From contig RGAX01000082.1 in NCBI GenBank assembly GCA_009919985.1, positions 1 through 10,819 of the forward strand: 10,819 nucleotides of DNA, read 5' to 3'. The stretch comes from Opitutaceae bacterium. Lineage in GTDB: Bacteria; Verrucomicrobiota; Verrucomicrobiia; Opitutales; Opitutaceae. Under the pieces are notes generated by a model that ran no database searches, had not been told where the DNA came from, and saw only the letters and a list, made by a program, of their open reading frames with translations. The position numbers and the translations under genes are program-made. The stretch's first letter is position 1. Every line of letters begins with the position of its first letter. Positions 1 to 6,335 of this stretch are shown in pieces.

Positions 1-372
1 GGAGAGGACGTGGGCTCGGGCGGCGAAGTCGGCGAAGACCGGGTGGACGTTGCCTCGGCCGAGGGCGCCGACGTAGGTGACGCGGGCGCCGTGGGCGAGG
101 AGGGCGTTGCCCATGATTGGGCCGTTGCCGCCGAGTTTATCCATGCGCGGGTAGAACTCGAGGTTGGTGCTCTTGCCGGCGGCGCCGAGGATGCGTTGGC
201 CGAAGGCGGCGATGCCGGTGAACGGCGTGAAGTTATCGCCTTGGCCGGCGCGCTGGTCGACGGCGGTCACGATCGTGTCGACGAAACCATCGAAGCCGAC
301 GAGAGCGTTTTTCTGAGCGAGGGCGCCTCGGTGAGTGCGCAGTTCCTGGAGCGTGCGGGTTTTAAAGTCCAT
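1..372 (-). CDS. PfkB-family carbohydrate kinase, N-terminal part (runs off the left edge)
   Basis: Reading the minus strand from an ATG at 372 gives 124 codons with no stop before the window edge, so only the N-terminal part is present. The family is seen in the early stretch VGFDGFVDTIV (residues 25-35), followed by KLGGNGPIMGNAL (about 79-91) and VTYVGALG (98-105). These match the first Gly-rich sugar-binding signature and the second Rossmann-like strand of PfkB/ribokinase-family kinases. Members phosphorylate sugars or nucleosides with ATP in the cytoplasm. The catalytic Asp and anion-hole motif (GAGD type) lie in the C-terminal half, outside the window, so the substrate cannot be named. 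The gene is divergent from the ExbB-like gene, with a 125-base gap. The start was chosen because it is the only ATG placed right before the conserved beta-strand; no Shine-Dalgarno sequence precedes it. Confidence 0.8.
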   Translation of the reverse strand, partial: MDFKTRTLQELRTHRGALAQKNALVGFDGFVDTIVTAVDQRAGQGDNFTPFTGIAAFGQRILGAAGKSTNLEFYPRMDKLGGNGPIMGNALLAHGARVTYVGALGRGNVHPVFADFAARAHVLS

Positions 373-497
373 GTGGGGTCGAAACGTAAGCTTGCAGGGA
401 AAAATCTGTGAAGCGAGGTCGCAAACAGATTCGCGTACGGTGATTGGAATTTCCATTGAAGGCATCCCGCAAAACCGCCAACTCTCGACGTACGTCT

Positions 498-1202
498 ATG
501 TCATTGCCCTCTTTTTTCTCTCCCGTCCTCGCGTCGACCAACATGATCGAAGTGTTTATCCGCTGCGATCCCGCCGGACAAATCATCACGGTGGGGCTGG
601 CGGTGTTCAGCGTGATTGCGTGGACAATCATGTTTCAAAAGCACTACGAGTTGAAGCGGTTGGCGGCTTACAACCACGCGTTTGAATCGCACCTTCGTGA
701 CCAGAAGTCCCTGCTGGATCTGCCCGAGTCATTTCGCTCGAAGCGGATGATACCGTACGCGGATTTGTTTGCCGATGCAGTTGAGGCGTATTGGCGCGCA
801 GCGGCGATCGGCAAAGAAAAAGGCGCAGACACCTCGCGCGCCCGCCTCGAGCACGCGGAGAACGCGCTGCAACGCGCGCTCTCGCGCCAGACGCTCCGCT
901 ACGAATCGAGCATGATTTTCTTGGCGACGATCGTTACGGGCGCGCCCTTTCTGGGGATGTTGGGCACGGTTTGGGGCGTGATGGAAGCGTTCAGCGCGGT
1001 GGCGGTGCAGGATTCGGCGAGCATCAAGACCCTCGCTCCGGGTGTCTCGGCGGCCTTGCTTACGACGATCGCCGGCCTGGTGGTGGCGATTCCCTCGGTG
1101 TTCGGTTATAATTTTCTCCTCGGTAAATCGAAACAACTCGTGACCGAATTGGAAAACTACGCGAGCTCGCTGGCCGACCGCATCGAGTTGGAATCGAAGT
1201 AA
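498..1202 (+). CDS. exbB: MotA/TolQ/ExbB proton-channel family protein
   Basis: This is a 234-residue inner-membrane protein of the MotA/TolQ/ExbB family. With ExbD it forms the proton-driven stator that energises TonB. Three membrane segments are visible: about 27-47, 138-166 and 180-206, with a long cytoplasmic loop of charged helices between the first two. TM2 carries FLGMLGTVWGVMEAF (151-165) and TM3 carries LAPGVSAALLTTIAGLVVAIP (about 179-199), both strong family signatures. The polar Thr residues aligned with E. coli ExbB T148 and T181 are kept (T157, T190), but the Glu aligned with E176 is Ala185. An ATG at 498 was preferred to the in-frame TTG at 444; an ATG at 543 is also possible. 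The exbD-like gene follows after 9 bases. It could equally be called TolQ-like, but the TonB-type protein encoded next supports an ExbB role. Confidence 0.9.
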   Translation: MSLPSFFSPVLASTNMIEVFIRCDPAGQIITVGLAVFSVIAWTIMFQKHYELKRLAAYNHAFESHLRDQKSLLDLPESFRSKRMIPYADLFADAVEAYWRAAAIGKEKGADTSRARLEHAENALQRALSRQTLRYESSMIFLATIVTGAPFLGMLGTVWGVMEAFSAVAVQDSASIKTLAPGVSAALLTTIAGLVVAIPSVFGYNFLLGKSKQLVTELENYASSLADRIELESK

Positions 1203-1211
1203 ACCGCGACC

Positions 1212-1640
1212 ATGGCCCGTACCTTTCGCCGCAAACACGCGCAGCATCCGATCTCGGAGCTGAACGTGACGAACCTCATCGACTTGGGGTTTACGCTCCT
1301 GATCATTTTCATGATCGCGACGCCTTTAATTAACCAAGAGCAGACGTTGCCCGTGAACCTGCCCGTGGAATCAAAGAGCATCCAGACCAAGCCCGATCCT
1401 GACGATAAATTTGAAAGCATCACGATTCGAGCTGATGGTTCTTGTACGCTCGCGGGCCGGTCCATCGCGTCGGGACAACTGGCGAGCGAGCTCATGCGGT
1501 TTGCCGCGATGCCGAAGCCGCCCGTTTTCCGCATTCGCATGGACGCGAAGACTACCGCGCAACAGTTCATCACCGTGATGGACGAGCTAAAGAAACAGAA
1601 GCTCTTCAAGATCACTTTTGATACGCAGACGACCAACTGA
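1212..1640 (+). CDS. exbD: ExbD/TolR-family biopolymer transport protein
   Basis: This is a 142-residue single-pass inner-membrane protein. A short basic cytoplasmic N-terminus (RTFRRKHAQH) is followed by the family signature ELNVTNLIDLGFTLLIIFMI (16-35). The membrane-embedded Asp needed for proton transfer in ExbD/TolR (D25 in E. coli ExbD) is present as D24. The rest is a small periplasmic domain ending in an alpha/beta stretch (residues about 103-142), as expected for ExbD. Length is normal for the family. It lies 9 bases after the ExbB-like gene and 33 bases before the TonB-like gene, on the same strand, so the three are very likely cotranscribed and form one energy-transducing complex. 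No Shine-Dalgarno sequence is visible; the bases before ATG are GCGACC. Confidence 0.9.
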   Translation: MARTFRRKHAQHPISELNVTNLIDLGFTLLIIFMIATPLINQEQTLPVNLPVESKSIQTKPDPDDKFESITIRADGSCTLAGRSIASGQLASELMRFAAMPKPPVFRIRMDAKTTAQQFITVMDELKKQKLFKITFDTQTTN

Positions 1641-1673
1641 CGTTGACCGACTGCCTCGTTGTAGCACCGCGCC

Positions 1674-2615
1674 ATGTCTGATACTGAACGCACACCCGCC
1701 GCATTTATGCTCTCGCTCGCCTTACACGGCGCGCTGGTGACTATGGCTCTGCTGCTGAGTTACGCGGTCAATCAGCAGGTGAAGAATGCGCCAAAGGTCT
1801 TTGAACTCGTAGCTGGGGCTGGCGACAACTATATGGCAACGGAGGCCCCCGCGCTGGGTTCCCCCATGGGCGTGAAGCTCGACTTACCGACTACGCCCAC
1901 GCCACAAATCGAGCTAGCCCCTGAGCCCGTCGCACCTGCACCGGTGGCCGCGCTCGAACCATCACCGATCACTCCTGCGCCCATCGAAAAAGCCGCGCCC
2001 GAAAAAACGCCCGTCGAGAAGCCGAAGCCGGAAAAAGCCCCACCCAAACCAGCGGACACCACGGTGCCTAATTTTAAAAATCAGATCACCAAAAAAGTGA
2101 ACCGCGCAGAAGCGAAAGCGAAACAGGAGATCAAGAAAGAGCGGGAGGCTGAGGCGAAAATGACTAAAGAAGCCTTTGATAAGGCTAACAAGGCGAAGGC
2201 CGTGGCCAAAGCCAAGGGCGGTAACTCCAAGATCGAGCCGGTGGGTCAAGGTATTCGCGAAGGCGTGGTCGGCGGTAGCCCAAAAAACACTAAGGGCGGC
2301 GCGGGTGGCAAGGCGTTGACGGCTGAGGATGGGACTTTGATGGAGCGGTATTTTTCGTTGTTGAAAGTTCGGTTGAAGGAAAACCACGAGAAACCCTCGG
2401 GCTTGAGCGATGCGCTGATGGCGCGTGTGGAATTTTACGTGGGGGCGGACGGCTCGATCTCGCGGGTTCGCATCAGCAAATCCTCGGGCAGCGAGGAATT
2501 CGACCGCTCGGTGCGTGAGGCTTTTGCCCGGACTAAATCGATCGGCGCGCGCCCGGATAAGAAGGGCGAAACTGTTGAACTTGAGTTCCGGATGCGCGAA
2601 GAAGACGGGGATTAA
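1674..2615 (+). CDS. TonB-family energy transducer protein (TonB/TolA-like)
   Basis: The 313-residue protein has the layout of a TonB/TolA transducer. An N-terminal membrane anchor (about 11-31) contains a Ser14-x3-His18 pair like the SxxxH motif of the TonB transmembrane helix. A Pro/Glu/Lys-rich periplasmic spacer runs over about 73-128, followed by a highly charged Lys/Ala/Glu helix (about 140-182) reminiscent of TolA, then a Gly-rich linker (about 190-213). The C-terminal TonB domain spans about 222-307, with VEFYVGADGSISRVRISKSS (252-271) as its recognisable core. It would carry energy from the ExbB/ExbD complex across the periplasm to outer-membrane receptors. It is the last gene of the exbB-exbD operon. 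No TonB-dependent receptor is in the window, so the transported substrate is unknown. The TolA-like charged helix leaves a TolA-type role possible. Confidence 0.85.
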   Translation: MSDTERTPAAFMLSLALHGALVTMALLLSYAVNQQVKNAPKVFELVAGAGDNYMATEAPALGSPMGVKLDLPTTPTPQIELAPEPVAPAPVAALEPSPITPAPIEKAAPEKTPVEKPKPEKAPPKPADTTVPNFKNQITKKVNRAEAKAKQEIKKEREAEAKMTKEAFDKANKAKAVAKAKGGNSKIEPVGQGIREGVVGGSPKNTKGGAGGKALTAEDGTLMERYFSLLKVRLKENHEKPSGLSDALMARVEFYVGADGSISRVRISKSSGSEEFDRSVREAFARTKSIGARPDKKGETVELEFRMREEDGD

Positions 2616-2675
2616 GCGCAAGCCGCGCAGCGAGACGCGCCCGGGAGGCTGCGTTGAACCGAAGAATCGGGGCAC

Positions 2676-2709
2676 AAAAAAGGCCGGGGATTCTTGCGAA
2701 TTCCCGGCC
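2676..2709 (-). terminator. Intrinsic terminator of tRNA-Ala
   Basis: On the minus strand, 5 bases after the tRNA 3' end, arms at 2709-2698 and 2693-2682 pair in 11 of 12 positions (GGCCGGGAATTC with GAATCCCCGGCC, one A-C mismatch). They close on a GCAA tetraloop and are followed by six T residues (2681-2676). This is a textbook rho-independent terminator. There is no T-tract on the plus side, so it does not serve the TonB-like gene. Confidence 0.9.
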
Positions 2710-2714
2710 CAAAA

Positions 2715-2790
2715 TGGTGGACCGTAACGGGTTCGAACCGTTGGCCTCCTCAATGCCATTGAGGCGCTCTACCAACTGAGCTAACAGCCC
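2715..2790 (-). tRNA. tRNA-Ala, anticodon GGC
   Basis: The minus strand from 2790 to 2715 folds as a full 76-base tRNA. The acceptor arm is GGGCTGT with ACGGTCC (7 pairs, two G-T wobbles). The D stem is GCTC/GAGC with loop AGTTGGTA, and the anticodon stem is CCTCA/TGAGG with loop ATGGCAT. The variable loop has 5 bases, and the T stem is AACGG/CCGTT with loop TTCGAAC. Anticodon GGC reads alanine codons GCC and GCU. The discriminator is A and the 3' CCA is encoded. A strong terminator follows. The upstream stretch (2791-2880) is AT-rich, with a possible -10 hexamer TATATT at 2826-2821 but no convincing -35. Confidence 0.95.
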
Positions 2791-2882
2791 GATCGCTTGC
2801 GCGAGGTCTAAAAAAATCAAAATATAAGGGGCAAACGCAAGGAGTTTTTTTAGAAAGTTATTAAAATCGTCAAAACTCAGAG

Positions 2883-3653
2883 CTAATCAGGTCGAATCAC
2901 CGGCGGCTCAGCGGGAGGTATCGCCTCGAACTGCGCCAGGGTTTCACGCCAGTGCGCTTCGATAAGCTCTCGGCGGAGCAGGGCGCGGTATTCCATCTCG
3001 CCAGCATAAAAAATAAACAGAAAGAGGCCGGCCGTGAGGTAGGTTTCCCACCAAAAAACGGCGACTAAGGCACCGACTATGGCGAGTACCTTACCGACGG
3101 TGGCGGCCCAAAACGTAGCGCGCAGGTAGGTTAATCTCGTGGCGAGCAAGGCGCGAAAGATGCGCCCGCCGTCCATCGGAAACACGGGGACCAGATTAAA
3201 GCAGCCCATGAGGAGATTCCAGTGTAAGAGCAGATGAGAAAAGCCTAGGGCGTCCGCCTCATAGCTCGAGAGCGACCAAGGGCTAGGCGAGCCGACAATT
3301 AACCACAAGGCTCCTGCGATCGCGAAGTTTACGGCCGGGCCGGCGATCGTAATGAGTAATTCCCGTCGGGGTTCGCGCGGGATGGATTCAAATTCCGCCA
3401 TGCCGCCGATCGGCATAAGTAAAATCCGCCGCACGCCGATCCCGAAATGCAAGGCGGTGAAAGAATGCCCGAGCTCGTGGAGTACCACACAGGTGAAAAA
3501 AGTCGCTAGAATGGCCACACTCCAAGCGGCGCCTTGTAGGCCCGCTTCGATCCAGCCCTCCCAAGCAACGTAGCCGAGCAGCGCCAGAAAACTGACGTGC
3601 AAAGCGAGTGTTATACCGCGGATGCGGAACAAGTTTATTGACCAGCCAAGCAT
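2883..3653 (-). CDS. M50 family (site-2 protease type) membrane metalloprotease
   Basis: This is a 256-residue polytopic membrane protein with both zinc-site motifs of peptidase family M50. HELGH is at 59-63 (His59, His63 ligands, Glu60 catalytic), and NLVPVFPMDGGR is at 153-164, with Asp161 as the third ligand. Between them lie the Gly-rich PIGGMAEFES (81-90) and a membrane segment near 97-121. Further hydrophobic segments are seen at about 14-30, 43-66, 140-157 and 185-218. It would cut substrates within the membrane, as SpoIVFB- or S2P-like proteases do. It lacks a PDZ domain (unlike RseP) and CBS domains, so it is of the short type. It is transcribed divergently from the response regulator, with 73 bases between starts, and is followed by the tRNA gene 92 bases downstream. 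Its substrate is not known from sequence. Confidence 0.9.
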   Translation of the reverse strand: MLGWSINLFRIRGITLALHVSFLALLGYVAWEGWIEAGLQGAAWSVAILATFFTCVVLHELGHSFTALHFGIGVRRILLMPIGGMAEFESIPREPRRELLITIAGPAVNFAIAGALWLIVGSPSPWSLSSYEADALGFSHLLLHWNLLMGCFNLVPVFPMDGGRIFRALLATRLTYLRATFWAATVGKVLAIVGALVAVFWWETYLTAGLFLFIFYAGEMEYRALLRRELIEAHWRETLAQFEAIPPAEPPVIRPD

Positions 3654-3668
3654 GCGGAGTAATCAAAG

Positions 3669-3712
3669 CCCGCTTGCGGGAATCGCCAGCACCATCGCCC
3701 GAAACCTTCGGG
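3669..3712. repeat. Two short inverted repeats in the divergent intergenic region
   Basis: The 73-base gap between the divergent protease and regulator starts contains two dyads. CCCGCTTGCGGG lies at 3669-3680 and CCCGAAACCTTCGGG at 3698-3712; the latter is a 6-bp stem with a 3-base loop. They could be operator half-sites for the adjacent regulator or small RNA hairpins in its leader. Neither has a T-tract, so a terminator is unlikely. Short GC-rich dyads also arise by chance in such DNA. Confidence 0.3.
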
Positions 3713-3726
3713 TTCGCCAACGTCCT

Positions 3727-5241
3727 ATGTCAGACCACGCCGCAAAATCTCCGACCATCCTCGTCATCGATGACGATGCAGAAATCCGTTACTCGCTCAC
3801 GCGCGTGCTCGGTTCACGGCGTTACCATGTGACGGAAGCGGCTAGTGGTGAACTCGGCATCGCCATGGTCAAGAAAGGCCCAGCGCCCGATCTCGTGTTT
3901 CTCGACGTTCGCATGAGTGGCATGAGCGGCATCGAAGCGTTGCAACATATCCGTTCCGCCAATCCCAAACAACTCGTCGTGCTTATGACTGCGTTTGGGA
4001 CGGCGCAGACGGCGATCGAGGCGATGAAATACGGCGCGTTCGACTACGTCATGAAGCCGTTCGACCCGGCCAAGGTCCTCTCGCTTGCTGAAAACGCCCT
4101 CAAGGCCCACGCCGACCTCCGCGCCGTCGGTGATTACAAACCCACGATCAACGCCGATGATTATCGCGAAGGCATCGTCGGTTCTTCGCCGGTCATGCAG
4201 GACGTGTTCAAAGTCATCGGGCAAGTCACAGCTAGCGACGTTAACGTCATGATTACCGGCGAGAGCGGCACGGGCAAAGAACTCGTCGCCCGCTCAATCT
4301 GGAAACACAGCCATCGCGCCGGCAAACCCTTCATCGCCGTCAACTGTGCTGCAATTCCAGACAATTTAATCGAAAGCGAACTCTTCGGTCACGAGAAGGG
4401 CTCCTTCACCGGCGCGACAGGACAACGCCTTGGGAAATTTGAACTCTGCGACGGTGGCACAATTTTTCTCGATGAGATCGGCGATATGGCGCTCGCCACG
4501 CAGACAAAAATCCTGCGCGTGCTCCAGCAAGGCGATATCCAGCGCGTCGGCGGCACTGAGACGATTCGCGTGGACGTCCGCATCCTTGCGGCGACCAACA
4601 AAGACCTCGAAGAAATGGTGAAGGCGAAAACCTTCCGCGAAGATCTTTACTACCGCCTCAACGTCGTGCGCATCCGCATGCCTGCGCTGCGTGAGCGCGG
4701 CGATGACGTGCCACAAATCGTGGATTTTTGTCTCCAGAACCTCGGTAAACAACGTAAAGCCCGCGTGAGCAAAGTATCGCCCGAAGCCATGGCCATCCTC
4801 GTGCGCTATCGCTGGCCGGGCAATGTACGTGAGTTGGAAAACGTGATCTACCGCAGCGCCGTCATCGCACAAGGTGATGCGATTCTGGTTAAAAACCTGC
4901 CGAGCGAAATCCTCGAAGCCGTGGGCGAGAGGGGTGTTTCTCCAACTGAAGCCTCGCCGGTTTCCGACGTGATTGCTAGAGCGTCGACCGAATCTGGGCC
5001 CCATCAAGATAACGTGCGCACGCTGGAAGGCGCCTATGATTTTATCTTCGCGGAATTATCCCGAGGCGGCGAATCGATGCTAGTGCAAGTCGAGACGGCC
5101 TTGCGCAGGCGCGCACTGCAGGCTTGCGCTGGAGATGTCGCTCAAGCCACACGTTTACTAGGTATGGCACCCGCGCCTACGGTCGTAGCCGAAACGACAG
5201 CCCCGCGAAAGCGCGCGACTACCGCCAAGAAAAAGCCCTAA
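3727..5241 (+). CDS. Sigma-54-dependent response regulator, NtrC family
   Basis: The 504-residue protein has three parts. The receiver domain (about 10-125) has the acidic pocket D15/D16, phosphoacceptor D60 (LVFLDVRM), T88 and K110. The AAA+ sigma-54 activation domain (about 150-385) has Walker A GESGTGKE (178-185) and the sigma-54 loop GSFTGA (225-230, usual form GAFTGA). It also has Walker B FLDE (247-250), the arginine-finger region FREDLYYRLNV (303-313) and RYRWPGNVREL (360-370). The C-terminal region (about 448-504) begins like a Fis-type helix-turn-helix but ends in an Ala/Pro/Thr/Lys-rich tail instead of a recognisable recognition helix. On phosphorylation it would activate RNA polymerase-sigma-54 by ATP hydrolysis. 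No histidine kinase gene is adjacent. ATG 3727 was chosen over the in-frame ATG 3622 because the receiver fold begins just after it, and the longer form would overlap the protease gene. Confidence 0.92.
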   Translation: MSDHAAKSPTILVIDDDAEIRYSLTRVLGSRRYHVTEAASGELGIAMVKKGPAPDLVFLDVRMSGMSGIEALQHIRSANPKQLVVLMTAFGTAQTAIEAMKYGAFDYVMKPFDPAKVLSLAENALKAHADLRAVGDYKPTINADDYREGIVGSSPVMQDVFKVIGQVTASDVNVMITGESGTGKELVARSIWKHSHRAGKPFIAVNCAAIPDNLIESELFGHEKGSFTGATGQRLGKFELCDGGTIFLDEIGDMALATQTKILRVLQQGDIQRVGGTETIRVDVRILAATNKDLEEMVKAKTFREDLYYRLNVVRIRMPALRERGDDVPQIVDFCLQNLGKQRKARVSKVSPEAMAILVRYRWPGNVRELENVIYRSAVIAQGDAILVKNLPSEILEAVGERGVSPTEASPVSDVIARASTESGPHQDNVRTLEGAYDFIFAELSRGGESMLVQVETALRRRALQACAGDVAQATRLLGMAPAPTVVAETTAPRKRATTAKKKP

Positions 5242-5283
5242 CCTACCTTAAGTTCAGCTCGTCCCATTTTTATCATTAACCCC

Positions 5284-6256
5284 ATGAAATCATCCCTACG
5301 CTTAATTGGTCGTGTATTGGCGTGTCTTGTTCTTGTTTCTGCCGCCTCGAGTTTTGCCGCTGAAACGCCAGCGCCTAAAAAGAAAATTCTCTTCTTCAGC
5401 AAGTCGTCGGGCTTCGAGCACGATGCGATTAAAACTTACGGTGAGCCCAAGTTCGGCTACGCCTTTCCTGTACTCAAAGCCCTCGGCGCGGACAATAACA
5501 TCGAGTTCACCTTTTCAAAAGACGGCAGCTTGTTCACGCCGGAATACCTCGCGCAATTCGATGCGTACTTTTTCTACACCACGGGTGATCTAACGAAGGT
5601 GAAGAGCGACCCGCGCGGTGACAGCAACCCGCCGATGACGCCCGCCGGCCGCGCTTATCCAAGCGGTCGCTAACGGCAAAGGCTTCCTCGGTATCCATAG
5701 TGCCACAGATTCATTTCACTCTTACGGCCGCAACGCTCACGTGCCGGAGCGTTTTCTCGACGACGGCGACAAGGCCGACGACTACGTCAAAATGATCGGT
5801 GGCGAATTCATCCGCCACGGCGCGCAACAGACCTCACGCCTTATTACGGCTGATGCAAAATTCCCAGGAATGGCTGCTATGCCTGCTGATTTCGCGCCGA
5901 TCGAAGAATGGTATTCGTTGAAGAATTTTGCGCCCGATCTACACGTGCTCTTGGTTCAAGACACCGCCGGCATGAAGGGCGCCGAGTATCAACGCCCGCC
6001 GTATCCCTCGACGTGGGTGCGCCTGCACGGTAAAGGCCGCGTGTTCTACACAAGCCTCGGCCATCGTGACGACATTTGGAATCATCCGGCCGTGCGCTCG
6101 TTGTTGGCCGGAGCGTTAAACTGGTCGCTCCGCCGGGTCGATGCCGACTTAACGCCAAATTTGGCTAAAGTCGCTCCGCAAGCGAACGTGTTGCCGGCTT
6201 ACGAGGCACCGCCGCCGCCAAAAGGAGCACCGGCGGCTAAGTCGGCGCAGAAGTAA
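5284..6256 (+). pseudogene. Secreted ThuA-like domain protein, disrupted by a frameshift
   Basis: The reading frame opened at ATG 5284 encodes a signal peptide (hydrophobic 9-22, likely cut near Ala25/26) and a ThuA-like N-terminus with KKILFFSKSSGFEHDAI. It stops at 5671-5673 after PPMTPAGR. The frame one base further on continues the same domain at once: ALIQAV, then NGKGFLGIHSATDSFHSYG, then IGGEFIRHG, and later GKGRVFYTSLGHRDDIW, to a stop at 6254-6256. Restoring two bases (one CG unit) in the CGCGC run at 5650-5654 joins the halves seamlessly into 324 codons, giving MTPAGRALIQAV. ThuA-like proteins (PF06283) are class-I glutamine-amidotransferase-like folds linked to trehalose or other sugar use; the exact reaction is not settled. 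The break may be a true mutation, slippage or a sequencing error. A terminator follows at 6271. Confidence 0.85.
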
Positions 6257-6270
6257 ATTTCCACCACCTC

Positions 6271-6297
6271 AACGCCGGTAAACCTCCGGCGTTTTTT
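6271..6297 (+). terminator. Intrinsic terminator after the ThuA-like gene
   Basis: AACGCCGG (6271-6278) pairs perfectly with CCGGCGTT (6286-6293) around a 7-base loop, and a run of six T residues lies at 6292-6297. It sits 14 bases after the ThuA-like stop codon. It separates that gene from the following esterase gene, which therefore needs its own promoter somewhere in 6298-6335. Confidence 0.88.
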
Positions 6298-6335
6298 GTG
6301 TCCTAGTTTCGCTCCCTATTCTCGATTTGCCCCAA

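Noticed and set aside
10..411. Plus-strand open frame of 133 codons at the left edge
   Set aside because: It is antisense to the PfkB-type kinase, whose minus-strand translation shows clear family motifs; the plus-strand product is a low-complexity Gly/Ala/Glu/Val string.
1962..2759. Long minus-strand open frame opposite the TonB-like gene, running into the tRNA
   Set aside because: It is rich in Phe, Arg and Leu, has no recognisable domain and overlaps the tRNA and its terminator; it mirrors the Lys/Glu/Ala-rich coding strand.
2715..2790. tRNA-Ala as a possible integration (attachment) site
   Set aside because: No integrase gene and no repeated copy of the tRNA end were seen in the window.
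3622..3726. Longer start for the response regulator at ATG 3622
   Set aside because: It would overlap the start of the divergent protease gene and add 35 residues with no family match before the receiver domain.
4366..5007. Minus-strand open frame of 213 codons inside the response-regulator gene
   Set aside because: It is antisense to the conserved AAA+ domain and has no family features of its own; such shadows are common in GC-rich coding DNA.
5284..5370. Possible lipoprotein signal (VLAC) in the ThuA-like leader
   Set aside because: Leu at the -2 position and a cysteine only 14 residues in do not fit a lipobox; an ordinary signal peptide fits better.
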